From Strongylocentrotus droebachiensis (Eukaryota > Echinodermata > Echinoidea > Camarodonta > Strongylocentrotidae), in contig JAVYIG010007524.1 in assembly GCA_035222895.1 (NCBI GenBank), forward strand, positions 36,883-100,882: a stretch of DNA of 64,000 bases, written 5' to 3'. Of the stretch, positions 25,601 to 37,992 are shown piece after piece. The notes under the pieces were generated by a model. That model was not told the DNA's origin. It saw only the letters and a program-made list of their open reading frames with translations, and searched no databases. How positions within the stretch are numbered: position 1 is the first letter of the stretch; each line of letters begins with the position of its first letter. Position numbers and translations under genes: made by a program.

Positions 25601-28600
25601 TAATATTAGTAGTGACGCTAAAACCATGCACCAGATTGGTTTAGCTGTGAAATTGCATGGGCGTTATGGTGTTAGTGGCTGATGGAATCAAAGTGATTCA
25701 CAACGACCCCACAAATTGATGTTGACATGAACGGTTGTGTCATACAGGTTTAGAAAATGAGTAGGCCTACATGTATCTCTGAAAGAATGCAAGCAATCAA
25801 AATAGATGGCTACAGTGGGCATATACAATTTTAGCTGTGCACATTTTTTTCTCTGCAAATTTAATTGAAGTTTCTCAGAAAATATATTATTCATTGTAAA
25901 TTTTTTGTAATGAGAAATTGTAACTTTCTCCACAACTGAAAGATTAATTCTAGATTTTAATCAGGATAATGTGATGGATGCTAATACGAATGTAACTTTA
26001 CTAAATCTCAAGGAAATTGACACTAGATTATCTAATTACAATTGAAATGTATTTGCCGTTACTTAATCTACAATCAAAGGTGTCCATTGCTTCCTGCAAC
26101 CCCAAAGAGCAAGTGAGATATCTGTCAGCAGTTAGTTACTAAGTCCATGCCAATATACTTCATAAAACACTTCAAATTGAGCAATATAATGGTCAGTCTC
26201 ACGCACTATACTGTTAATGGTTAACCATCTTGTCAAAGGGCCTGTGATCTTTGAAAGGGGGGTAACTAATGGATTGGTAGACAATAGGATGATACAGACA
26301 ATGGTCTTCTAACAGAATGAGGTACACAATGTACCCCTCCAATCCATCAATGACCTTCTCTTGTCCTGCTGTTTAATACCCTCTCTTCTACAAAAACTTC
26401 CCCTCTACATGGTGTTCTCTGTGGTCACAATCCTCTCATAAAATATCCTGTTTTCAACTTTCCAAATCCTTCTAGAAAAACAGATTACCTGTACTCTATT
26501 CATTTGTAATCCTAATCCATCTAATCTATTTTAAGGGAATTAGCTTACCCCTGTTGATTAGTTTGTTACACAAGGGTAGTCCTAGCCCTAGGATTACCAC
26601 TTCTGACTAATTCCTTTTTATGTTCCTATAAACCTGATAGGGTCCTCAAATCTTCTCTTCTCTGCTGTATTTTTCAATGACATGGTCGAAGTGAAAGAGC
26701 CTATTTATAGGATTTTGAAGCAATATATTTTGAAAAATAATTAAGGTGACACAATGGTCTGAAGAAGCTTAGAACTTGAGAGGGAAAAGCAAAAACAACA
26801 TGCTACTGTACATGTAACTGTACTTGTAAATCTGTTGACCGAGTTGTACTGCAGCATGCAAAGCTTTTATTAATACTATTGAAGTACAGCAATGTGTACA
26901 TGTATGTAGTTTTGGTTTGCCCTACTCCTTTTTTCATTATCAGAAATTGTAGTTCACCTTAATTCTTAAAATCTACCTGTAGTCCTGTAGGCAGTATTTT
27001 TTCTTGTTATGATTCCAGCATGGTTGCTTTAAAAGATGAATGACCTACACATAAAAGTATGTGAAGGAGTTTAAATGATACGATCACTAAGGAATATCAT
27101 ACTTAATTGAGTTAATTCCAAACACATACATAATGGTGATTACAAAAATTCCAATTTAATGCAAGTGTCGGTTTGACATGACAGATGCACATGTAAGTGC
27201 CGTCAATAAAACTGTATAATCCATCAGCTTCAAAGAAGTCAGGGTAGCACATTTGTGCAACTTATGTTATTATCATTGAGGGGATGTCACAGGGGTAGAA
27301 TATATCTCATTTACACAATACATGCATCGTCACAGGGTATTGATCAAAATCAATTTTGCGACCTGGCTTATTGATGTAGTGACTGTAGTCTGATTACATC
27401 TATTGAAGGAATATAGTTGATATGTCCTTGGGCATTTGAATGTAGCATCAGAGAGCATTGATCCTATCAAGGAGTTACTAAATAACTCCTTGATCCTATG
27501 CATGGCTATTGACTCTTCTTCAAAGTATTGGGGCTGATTCACTCCTTCCTACATGTATGTAATTGTAGTCTGTAGACCAGGGGCCTACAGGTTTCATAAA
27601 ACTTGATATCAATAACAAATTCCAGTAACTCAGTGGCGGATCTAGGGGGGGGGGGTTGGGGGGGTTGCAACCCCCCCCCAAAAAAAATCCGGGGACCATT
27701 TTTTTAAAATCTTATCGCAAGAAAACGCCATTTTCACACACAGATTTTCAAAAATTTTCCCTACTGTGGGAGGGGGGACACCCCCCTCCCACACCCTCCC
27801 CCCTCGCTCGCTCCGCTCGCTTGGACTCGGTCGCTACGCTCCCTCGCATACCACCCCAACCCCCCCCCCCTTTATAAAAAGCTGGATCCGCCCCTGTAAC
27901 TGTTATATTATAAGCTACTGGAAATCATGGCATTTGATTGGCTGAGAGCAAATTTGTCATAGAAATTTAGCATTTGTTATAATATAGATAACAAGTTTTA
28001 TGAAACAGGAGCCAAGACTCTATTCTGATACTTCAAAAATATTTTTTTAGTCAAGGCTAAATGCGGTCCACTATAAGATATATACTGTAGATATTACAAT
28101 ATTGCTGGTATCTCCTTGCTACAACAATGGTTATGGGAAATATGTGCATGTAGAATTTACTAGATACATGTTTTGTAGTCTACATGTACATCCCATATAT
28201 AGCAGTTCAGACCCTACATGGTATATGATATCTAATGGTAAACATAGGGTTGTATGTGACTGCAATGTATCTGGCAAGCCTAGCTGTCACAATCAATTCC
28301 AAGCACATGTTAGGAGATGCAGGATGCAGCAGGGTTGCCTGAGAATTTTTGAGACATTTCAATCAGTTTGTAGTCCTTAAAATACCACACGCTGTTGGTG
28401 GGCTAGACATGTTTATGACCTGTATGAGCCCAGATACATACTGTACATGTTATGACACCCCATGCAGACAAAATTGTGTCTGCATAACATATTTGAGTTG
28501 AGACACCACTATATAACAGAATTATCATCAATTTTTTTTCCTTTATGAATAAAATTTCCTACAAAATTATCAGCATTTGCATTTTCACGGGAAAATACAT

Positions 28601-29313
28601 TATTTCTACATAACATAGAAAAATATGACAAACAATTAAAAACATGGTACACTGAACCAAATTAAATAAAAACATGGAGGCCCAATACATGTACGCACTA
28701 AAAAAAATTGCTTTGTTGTTGAAATTGTTGTTCTTTATAATCAATTCTGTTTAAATTGTTATCCCTGTATTTAAAAATACTAATGAAAATGTTTTTTGTT
28801 TCTGTATCATTTCAGGATGACTTTGATTCTCTGAGGCCCTTGTGCTACCCTCAAACAGACGTCTTCCTTTTGTGTTTCAGCGTCGTCTCACCCACCTCAT
28901 TCCATAACGTCTTAGAGAAATGGCTACCAGAGATCAGACGTCACAATCCTAAGACTCCCATCCTCCTGATCGGTACACAGTGTGATCTCCGGACAGATGT
29001 TAACGTTCTCATAGACCTTTCAAAACATGAGGAACGTCCTATCTGTGAAGAGGAGGCATCTATGCGAGCAAGTCGTATCAATGCCGTTGGCTACATTGAA
29101 TGTTCTGCGCTTACACAGCACAATCTCAAGGAAGTGTTTGATGCAGTAATATTAACTGGACTTGAGTACACTAAACCACCTAAATCGTCAAAAAGCCTGA
29201 GACGGAGATTGAGTCGGAAAGAGAAAATACCACCGCCACCGAAGAGAGCGCAGGACACGAAACCTAAAAAGAAAGGAGCACTCTGGAAAAAGCTATGCTG
29301 TATCCCAACATAA
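19376..29313 (+). CDS. RHOU-like: RhoU/RhoV-like atypical Rho GTPase, 3 exons
   Basis: The exons are 19376-19601, 21300-21358 and 28816-29313, joined in phases 1 and 0 at canonical GT/AG sites, giving 260 residues (human RHOU is about 258). The P-loop GDGAVGKT is at 44-51, switch [11 protein letters not shown] at 66-75, DTAGQ at 91-95, the base-recognition motif TQCD at 149-152 and ECSAL at 190-194. A Rho insert-like helix follows about residue 160. TQxD in place of TKxD, and the block [15 protein letters not shown], are typical of the RhoU/RhoV (Wrch/Chp) group. The N-terminal extension is about 38 residues. The C-terminus has PPPPKR, a Lys-rich stretch and ends CCIPT, which suggests palmitoylation-based membrane anchoring as in RhoU. 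Family members are constitutively active-like, fast-exchanging regulators of actin, adhesion and morphogenesis, acting through PAK-type effectors at membranes. I chose the ATG at 19376 (MPPN, G at -3), which matches the MPPQ start of RHOU. An in-frame ATG at 19292 would add 28 residues. I cannot decide between RhoU and RhoV orthology; invertebrates may have a single ancestor gene. Confidence 0.9.
19602..21299 (+). other. RhoU-like intron 1
   Basis: 1698 bp, GT...AG, with a pyrimidine-rich end (CTTTCTTTTTCTATTACAG). No internal gene or element seen. Confidence 0.85.
21300..21358 (+). CDS. RHOU-like: RhoU-like exon 2
   Basis: This 59-bp exon encodes the strand between the switches and ends exactly after DTAGQ at a GTAAG donor in phase 0. 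Confidence 0.9.
21359..28815 (+). other. RhoU-like intron 2
   Basis: 7457 bp, GTAAGA at the start and TTTCAG at the end. It is unusually rich in ACATGTA/TACATGTA motifs and contains a G/C-tract MITE-like element at 27631-27896. Apparent frames of up to about 100 codons inside it lack domains and are not called. Confidence 0.85.
27631..27896. mobile_element. MITE-like element with CAGNGGCGGATC ends
   Basis: The left end CAGTGGCGGATCTAG and the right end (reverse complement CAGGGGCGGATCCAG) are inverted repeats with two mismatches. A 5-bp direct repeat TAACT flanks them (27626-27630, 27897-27901). The inside has facing G and C runs and CGCTCGCTCCGCTCGCT-type palindromes. It is non-coding, and the superfamily is not assigned. 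Confidence 0.6.
28816..29313 (+). CDS. RHOU-like: RhoU-like exon 3
   Basis: This exon starts after TTTCAG with [12 protein letters not shown], the switch II region. It carries TQCD, ECSAL, the Pro-rich/polybasic tail and the terminal CCIPT before TAA. Confidence 0.92.
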   Translation, partial: DDFDSLRPLCYPQTDVFLLCFSVVSPTSFHNVLEKWLPEIRRHNPKTPILLIGTQCDLRTDVNVLIDLSKHEERPICEEEASMRASRINAVGYIECSALTQHNLKEVFDAVILTGLEYTKPPKSSKSLRRRLSRKEKIPPPPKRAQDTKPKKKGALWKKLCCIPT

Positions 29314-30481
29314 AACTCATAGTGTGTGTCCTTTCTCTATGGAACATTTGAGACTGTTTTCAACAGTCAAAGACCATGCCAAAGCCGTAACTCATTCTGC
29401 AATTGTCGACATGAATGTTTAATATTAATATATTTTGTGAACATGAACATGTGCAGATGGATACGCGGCCGTTTCTCAGACATTTTTGTTTTATTGATGT
29501 TGCAATATCTAAAGCACTAAAGAAAAGGTGAAAAAGAAATGTAGCAAAATAGTTGTTTGCTTTATTTGCTGTATGCCTCCTCGGTTTGTCCACACTTTTG
29601 TTAGAGCTGTTCATATGACTGCTGTCTGTTTAAAGGTACCTGATGAATCAGACTCTATCTCAACGTCAGTATGATTCTGGAAAACCTGTGAGACTGCTAA
29701 GAAAAGATATTCAAAAGAGTACTATTTAATTTCTTTTCATGAAATGTCTTTATTGTTTCAGTGTACCATTTTGAGGCAAAGTACAAAACATTATTTATCA
29801 CTATCATTTGTACTGAAATAATTACTCATGATCTAGTTTTATTTGAAAGTCACTCTTCAAGATTGATTTTTGACATTCATGACATATAAAACTAGACCAC
29901 CATACTCTCACTACTATTGTCGCTACGAATAGTTAGCGTAATTGTTTTCCATCAAATTCAAGTATGGCAGTATGTGTAAGTGTATGTTGCAAAATATCAG
30001 AATTCCTAGTTTCTTTGTATTTTAAATTGAGATAAAATGTTTCATGCTCCTGTTGTACATATTTAAGAGATTATTTGAAATTATATATCTTTATGACCAC
30101 ATGTTTGCATAAATCATCCCACTTTTCAAAACAATTTTAAACACAGATTTGTTGAAGAAGTTACTGAACTTACTGTTTTTCAAATTTCAATGGAATTAAA
30201 AGAACATTGATATTGTCATTGATACATGTCATGTATGTCACTCCTAGTGAAGAGAGAAGTTTTACCAGTATGTCATTTCCAAAAAGAAGTATTTTAAATC
30301 AGAATTATCGTTCAACTTTCTCATCGAAATAATGCACTCACATCAAAGTGTTACAGGCTTTTGACAGCCCAATAATCAGCAAGGCCAACCTTCGAGTTCA
30401 AGTAATTGTAACACCCAAATTAAATAGTATGTTATTTGTAAGCCTGTTTAGGCAAATGCTGTAACCTTTCTATTAAATAAA
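29314..30481 (+). other. Probable 3'UTR of the RhoU-like gene
   Basis: AT-rich sequence downstream of the stop, leading to a canonical AATAAA. The extent is inferred from that signal only. Confidence 0.5.
30476..30481 (+). terminator. Poly(A) signal AATAAA
   Basis: AATAAA follows an overlapping ATTAAA about 1.16 kb after the RhoU-like stop codon. It is a candidate cleavage signal; others may be used. Confidence 0.5.
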
Positions 30482-31949
30482 GACAGTTGGTAATGCATCT
30501 TCCAATACTGTGAAGTTAATCATCTTATCATCTATCGATAATAGAACTTTCAACCATCTACAGGAATGTTCACTAAAGGAGAAACCTTCATGTACAGTGT
30601 ATATGATTGTATCTTTAAGATATGGAAGGGTTTTCGAGGGACAGTTTAGCTGCTGATGGATAAGTAGAAGATGAATATGTGCATTTTTTTTAGTTCTTAA
30701 CTTCATGTGTTTTTATTTTGAGCTCAAGTTATACACCCCTAATCCTCCCTGCTCTCTTACTCCCATCTTCACTTCTATATGATCCCCAATCTTCAAGACA
30801 GATGAAGCACAAAAGAAGCTCTCCAGGCAATCCGTTCAATAGGTAGTCCTAGGTCAGATACCGGTGATGAGCTCATTGTTCATCTGCCCACTATTACTCC
30901 AGCCAGCAAACATGGTTACGCAACGGTCCTTTCTTTCTCCTGGAGAGGGTAGACAATAGGACCCCCCCTACCTGGATAGGATATTGTTCAGATTGTTGGT
31001 ATTTCAACAACAAAAATAAGGGAAGCTTGAGATCTTTTTCCTTAGCTTCCCTTTATAATAGTTTGTAGACCACCCAGCTAATTAAAAAATGAACTTCTAT
31101 ATCAGCAATCAGGAGAGAGAAAAAAAGATATATCAGTAAACCTAGTATATACCATCCGTCTCTCTCTTTCAAAATACATTTGATCCCATGTTTCCTGTAA
31201 AACTGTAATGAGAATATTTTGAGCTCAAGTTTGTTGGATCGGATGACTGTGAGTAATGGTGTAATGTACATGTGCACAATAGGAAATTACTGAAACTGGC
31301 ATTTACATGTATGTATACTTCTATAGGTTTGGCAGAACGTGAAAGCTTTATGTTGGCTTCATTGTTCGGCTAAGACTACAGAGCGTTTTTATTGACTATC
31401 AAATAAAACTGAATTGGATTTATTGCATCTCTGTCTCCACATGTCTGTACTTGATGTTTACAAGGTATACACTTATATGCTTTGTGTGAGCCATCTCTCT
31501 ATTCTTCTTCGCCTACCATTTCCTTTCAAGCCTGGGATGAGCACTTTTTTTCTTTCTTTTGGGGGACGCCTTCTTTTGAAGTGATACAGGCAATCTCTTT
31601 TGGAAGAACAATTGAAAAGAAAGAAGTGAAGATTACAAAGATTGATAGATGGGATCCATTGGGGAACAGTCCTTGTTTGTCTAGTGTAGTCATTCCCTCT
31701 TGGCAAATATGGGCTATTATTTCATTTGTTTGATACAAATGCTTGTGCCTCTTTGGGGATAGGTATACAAATTTGATGCCTAGCTGGAGTATTGCATTGT
31801 CAAACATACAATGCTATGATACTTGGATCCATTTGTATGTAGTGGGCATGGCATATGAGAGCAAGTTTTTAACTAAACCAGGGAGCCAGTAAGAGCTTAC
31901 CAGTATTCTATCAACTAACATGTGATTGGGTTTTAGCAATGGTGCAGAA

Positions 31950-32150
31950 AATGAGTGATAGGGAGCTCACAAGAAAGCTGGACAGAGAGAAAGAAAAAGA
32001 GAGAAAGAGTGATAGGGAGAGGACAGAAGGAGTGAGGAAGACAGCAAGATAGATGGGGAGAAGGAGAAAAGACAATTGAGAGCGAATGAGAAAGAGAAAT
32101 GTGCAGAGATAGAGCCAGAGGGGTGAAAGGAACAAGAAGGATGTGAAATA
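31950..32150 (+). repeat. Purine-rich low-complexity tract
   Basis: About 200 bp of degenerate GA-rich sequence. Its complement gives several overlapping Ser/Leu-rich frames that are artefacts. Confidence 0.7.
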
Positions 32151-35100
32151 ACCAAAATGAGATGGACAAAATGCGTCATCATGCAAAATAAAGTTTCAAA
32201 TTAAAATTCATCACATACATGTATGAAAGAATCTTTGTTCCAACTCTCTAGTTCCAGTATGACACTCAACATAATATGTGACAGTTATAGTAAACATTTG
32301 CTAGGTTATGACAAGAACAATAAGCATGGCACAGGTAATGCAATGTTTCCCTAAATGTATTAAAGGGCAAGTCCACTCCAAAAATCACTTACTCTCAACA
32401 GAAGCAGAAAAATCAGACAAACCAATCTAAATTAGTTTGAGCAAAATCAGATAACATTTCAAATCAGCTAATACTAGAACCTGCCTGGCTGAAGGTGAAA
32501 TTTGGTGGAAAGGTTAAAGAAAAATAACTATTTCTCTATGTTATAATGCACATATTGTTCACATTTGGGTAGCCATAACCTGTACCTAATCGATTCTCAC
32601 AAGATAAATAGTCAGCAAGGCAACCTTGTCTACAGAATGTGATCGACCAGCCTCATCGGATTTGAATTTCATTCAAAATATACAATGGTAAATTGCCATG
32701 CAATTTTAAGGCAGTTCAAATAATCAAAACTTGTTTTTCTATCAAGAATAGTGTAAGGTATCAATATTTATTTCTCAATTTGAAAGGAAATGCTAGAGGG
32801 TAAAGATTAACTCGAACATGAAATAGCTTCCACACAATGATACACCACTTTAGATGCTATCTCACTACCAGAGTTTAAAGGAAAAAAGCCATATGTAATA
32901 GAAAAAGTGATACATGAGATAGAAAACAAGATAGCTTGCTCTTTGTCAAATCAGTCAAACGCAAATCATCTTCAGGAATGTTTTTTTTTACTGTGCCTCT
33001 GGGTAAACCAGTGTATTGAAAAAATGTATGAAATGGCTTACTGTACTTATGGTACGTATTGTGTATCCACAGAAAATATGGGCAATGTTATACATAAAAA
33101 ATATACCTTGAAGAAGTAGTCTTTTTCAATTCCCTGTAAAGGTATGTATTTAGGGAGTGACTAAAACTGATTCAATGTAAGGTAACCAAGAGAAGTAAAT
33201 AGGTCAGAAAACATGAAATTTTAGACGGTCGTAGTAACAACCATAATGATTGTCAAATGGCGTGAAAGAAACATCATAGAGTAAGAGAGGGAGACATGGA
33301 AAAGAAGAGTGAAATATAGAAAAGGAGAGATTAAAAGTTAAGATGATATATAACACAAAAATAGGCCAAACATCAGTGATCTGTCATTGGAATTAATCAA
33401 GCCTTTTTTTGACAGTGCCTTTTCAATCATTGTCTTTTCTTCTTACAGTATTAGTATTTTCTAATGCTTATCCCTTTTCATTGATTCTCTTTTATTCCCT
33501 TGAAAAGGAGTTTAAACTCTGAAATCTCTTGAAGTCCTACTGGATATAAAAGGCTATAAAGACCCCACACCCAAAAGCTCCTCACATGGTCAACAAAATA
33601 ATACAAAGTAAAATAGAACAAAGCCGTGCCATTCCAATGATGCCATCCATTCTGAATAGCATGCACAAATTGGGGATGTATGGGTGACAGAATGAAAGAA
33701 ATATGGCCAGGACGTGAAATATCAATTTTAAAATGACATAAAATGTGAATAATATGAAATATAAATGATTGATCGCAGATATAAATTATTTTCATCCATT
33801 CTTTCCGATTCTCACTGATACACAAAGGCCAGCGAACAAAATCGCCAGTTGAAAAGAATTTATGAAGACGAAATAGAAAACAGAAAACAGAAAACACTTC
33901 TTTAGAAGCAAATCCCAACCCCATTCAGACGAGTTAAAATTGTCACATAGCAACATGAAATACGCCATGTCATTTTCTATTTTAAGCACTGTATAACAGA
34001 ACACTGTGTAGAGAAAATGAGTTTGGATCATTGTTTTGAACTAACATTTGATAAAGACAAAGGGTTTATCGGATCATTCTAAAAAACAAAACCCATATGT
34101 ATTGTAGGTAAGTGGAGCTTAACATGAGTGGATGCTGATATGACCAGCCAGTCATTTCATCATGTAATATAATTATGGATTAAGCTGACCTCCACAGAAA
34201 ATACTTTCTGTATAAAGCATTCCTTTGTACAATTTTCTTATCCAATATGCTCCTTCCACTACTAGTATACAATAATTCTCAATACCTCTCTTAAAAAGTT
34301 TTGTATACATTTTCTCTTGTGTGAATGCCTCTGAAAGTGACATGGGTGCCTGGTGAAGGAATATAAAGACTTTCATTCAGCGACAAGCTATGATTGAGCC
34401 TGAATAATACCCCTTCCTAAAGGTAAAAAAGCAGATTCAATACAGGATTAACCAGACATAAAGAGATAAAGGGAACAATACGGACAAGAAATAAAGGTAG
34501 AAATAGTCCTGCACAATTTGCACTTTGCCGCTTCCTACCGCTGGTATGTATGATGTATACACCCATGAAGTGCAGGGGGAAATAGACCGGTAAGAGGGAT
34601 GCTCAGGATTGGAGATGAGAGAAAAGATTCCTCTCCATCTAATCCTTCAAGTGTAGGATAATGACAGAAGCTTCTATACCACACAAGATGAAAAGAAGAG
34701 ATGGTGGTTGTGAAGATTTATACAGAATGGACAATAGTCCTCTTTTATAAACATTTCATTTTGTTGTTCTTTTTATTTTTAACCATTTATATCTTCATTA
34801 TAGGAATAGGTATTCCGTTTGATATTCTTTTGAGCAAGAACGGAAAGGCTTAAATTAAAATAGAGGGTTCCAATTTCCTTAACACCATCTCTATGGCTCC
34901 TCATAAACACGACAAAGCTTCATTTACAATGACTAGTCAAAGTCAGACTTAATCCCTTATTTTCCTTCTCTTATCCTACTTTACCTACTATTTCTTGCGC
35001 AATCTACACACCTCCACCCTTCTGTTTAACATATCCTCCTATCTAAGTATTGCTATGGCACAAGAGATAATACAAATGCTATTACTAATATACTGGATTG

Positions 35101-36089
35101 TCTCAGAGGTGTTTACTTGTCAAATATTTTGAGTTCTCGTATCTTATCATATTTTGCTTAGCACCTTAATCCCTGATGTCTTATCTAAAGATAGAATTGT
35201 CAAGCTAGTAAGGTACATAATACAATGTTTCCTGACCAACTGCACTCTAAGTGATCGTCATGATGATCAAAGGGGTCATGGGGCTATCAATATCATTTGA
35301 CATCGTCAACAATTACACATAGAATTTAATGAGGAATATCACTAAAATTAAAATCATACAATATTTAATTCATGATGGTGATGGTTATACTGATACTAAT
35401 TTTTGATAGTTCATGAGTTCTTATCTTTCCTTTGTCTGTTTAAGTAGTGGTTAACGATTGGATCATTATGATATTGAAATATATACTGGCAAAATGTAAG
35501 ACACCCCTGAAGCATTTTTACTTCAAAGAACGTCAAACATCAATAACAAGACTCTAAATAAAAGGCAAACAAAAAGAAGATGAGAGTTGAGTCAGTTTGG
35601 TAAATTACTTTTCACACTAACTCCCAATGAAAAATTACCTGCTACCTTCAATCATTTCCTACAATTGTCTAGCCTTTACAACTTTGCTAAAAGTGCATAT
35701 AAAAGTTCAAGTAGGGAAGTAATTCTCAAGACAAACAATTATTTTTTCTTCCCTTGAAGATGTGGGAAATATTCAATGGATATATTGGGAGGGTGTGTCC
35801 TCCGAGCCATGTCTTGGGGGCTTTGGCCACGCTAGCCCCTCCTAAAAGCCGCTTACAAGCTGGACCTACTCTGCTCTTTGACTGGATTAAGCCTGTACTT
35901 CTATTCTCCGCCCAGTCTTATCTGCTCTATTTGCAACTGATACGCTCATTCTGATAGCCAGCCATAAAGAGCATATATTTGCATGTTGACGTAGTTACAA
36001 AGGCTCTGGGATATTTTTCAGAAGTTGAGTCATTATTCTGTAAGGTTTTGAATAAGAGTACAGGAGTTCAACCTAAAACAGAGACAGTT

Positions 36090-36195
36090 GGAGAGAAGGG
36101 GAGAGGGAAGGAGAGAGATATTAAAGAGAGAGAGAAACAGACAGGCACATAATACAAAAAGAGACGAGAGAGAGAGAGAGAGGGGGGGGGGGGAG
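36090..36195 (+). repeat. (GA)-rich tract ending in a G run
   Basis: Interrupted GA repeats followed by G12 at about 36182-36193. Confidence 0.8.
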
Positions 36196-37643
36196 CAGAA
36201 CAGCTAAAGGAAATGAGAAGAAAAAAACCCAAATATTTACATATAAGGAAACCAACATTAACCTTAAAAACCAACCTGAATACGAGATTAAAAATATTAA
36301 GTACTGTAATGGTTTGGAATGAGCTTTAACAGGGGAAATAATCCTGAGAAGAAGCCTTGATACATATATTTGTACCCTGAATGCCAACCTAGATGAAAGA
36401 AGGATACCTTATTTATATAGAGATATATATCTACCTTACCTGAATATACGTTCATATTGAAGAGGCTTCCATCCTAAGATTTATTCAAGTTTGGGTACAA
36501 TATTTTCAAAACATAATACTCTTTCTTTCAGTCATTAATTGATTCAAAATCTCACCAAATCTGTTATTTGTATGACCCTACATATCACTATGCAAAAACA
36601 CCCTATTTATCATAAATATGCAAACTAGTAAAAAAAAAAAACATTTATTTTCTAAATCATAATTAATCAAGTGCCATCAATGAAACCAATTGTTAGTGAA
36701 AGTCAACATCGAAGAGTGGGCCACTACTTGGGGGTTGAGATGTGGGAAAGGAGGGGGCGGTGGCATGACTTCACCTTGAAGATTCATTTGTTTATATTCC
36801 TACCCATCCTTAATGGATGTGTAATTTCAAGTATTGATTAACATGTGTACACAATGGATTTGCACATGGGTCTCAATGTAAATGCATTTCCTCTTGTTTC
36901 CTTTCTCACTCTTTCTTTCAGCCTATCAACCATCACTTGCCTTTAGAGAAAACATTTATAGATCCTTAAAGTCAACTGTGGTTTGCTGATCCAGACAAAT
37001 CAAACACGTTTCATTTTCAGGGCAGTAAGGTGTAGCATTACTGAAAAGTTACTTTGGTTGCAGTACATGCCACCATCAGGCGTTGAGGTGCAGTGCAGAT
37101 GTATGTACATTGTCCAATAAAAGGTGCAGTAAACTGAGTCTTTCATATACACCAATATCATGAATATGAACATTTATGAAATAGAATTGCAAGGTGCAAT
37201 CGAAACAGTTTCCAGTCTTCAGTTTATTAATTGTTTCCTCTATTATATAATCAATCACTTTTATTCTTTTTGCTCAATGTTGATCGCTTTCTTTCATCAG
37301 GATGTATCGCACTGATGAATCCCATCATTCTAACTCCTCCTTAATTCCTACATGAAAGAACCCTTCAGTGCTCCAGATGGACCCCCATACAAAGATGAAC
37401 GATTGAAATACAGCGGAAGTTAAATGAGAGATATGTCAGCATCTCCAACTGCCATGGATGAGTGACAAGGTACTGATGAGAGGCGAACGTACATCGTTGA
37501 TAGACACAGTTGGAAGATGAATATGATATCATGATTGTAAAACCATACCAATCGGTTGTATCGCACCATGGTATAAGAATGAATGCATCGGTACCATGGT
37601 TAATGTGATATTCATGTACAACTGTACAAGGGTGTTCTTTCAA

Positions 37644-37680
37644 GATGATGATGATGGTGGTGGTGGTGGTGGTGGTGGTA
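37644..37680 (+). repeat. (GAT/GGT)n trinucleotide repeat
   Basis: GATGATGATGAT runs into (GGT)n. Related GGT/GAT repeats continue at about 37730-37750. Confidence 0.85.
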
Positions 37681-37966
37681 GGAGTGACTATACTGTCATG
37701 GTTGAGCTGTATGATACTGATGAAAATGATGGTAGTGGTGGTGGTGGCAATAGAAGTGACTACATCAATCATGATGATGTTGCCATGGTTAGGCTTATAA
37801 GGATGATACTGATGATGGTTATGGTAAGTGTAATTTGATGAAATTATAGCTGTATGGATATATGGATGAGGGAGACTATGATAAAACTAAAAAGTCAGTG
37901 AGTTAAAGTGCTTGAAGTTGAAGAAGAGTGGTGCTTATTGATGATATATAAAGGAGATGGAGGATG

Positions 37967-37992
37967 GAGAGAGAGAGAGAGAGAGAGAGAGT
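37967..37992 (+). repeat. (GA)n microsatellite
   Basis: Uninterrupted GA dinucleotides. Confidence 0.9.

Noticed and set aside
27467..27493. 11-bp hairpin TCAAGGAGTTA...TAACTCCTTGA
   Set aside because: Short stem in an intron with no other signal. Probably chance.
28756..28815. Coding sequence upstream of RhoU-like exon 3
   Set aside because: The frame is open here, but it precedes a clear TTTCAG acceptor and does not match the family, so it is intron.
31911..32186. Overlapping Ser/Leu/Phe-rich minus-strand frames
   Set aside because: They are complements of a GA-rich low-complexity tract open in all three frames.
32375..32520. Possible degenerate copy of a widespread repeat starting AAAGGGCAAGTCCACTCC
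   Set aside because: The opening words look like a common marine invertebrate repeat, but no inverted end or target duplication could be found, so no element is called.
37365..37772. 135-codon minus-strand frame with Thr runs
   Set aside because: Built on the (GAT/GGT)n repeat; no domain or splice context.
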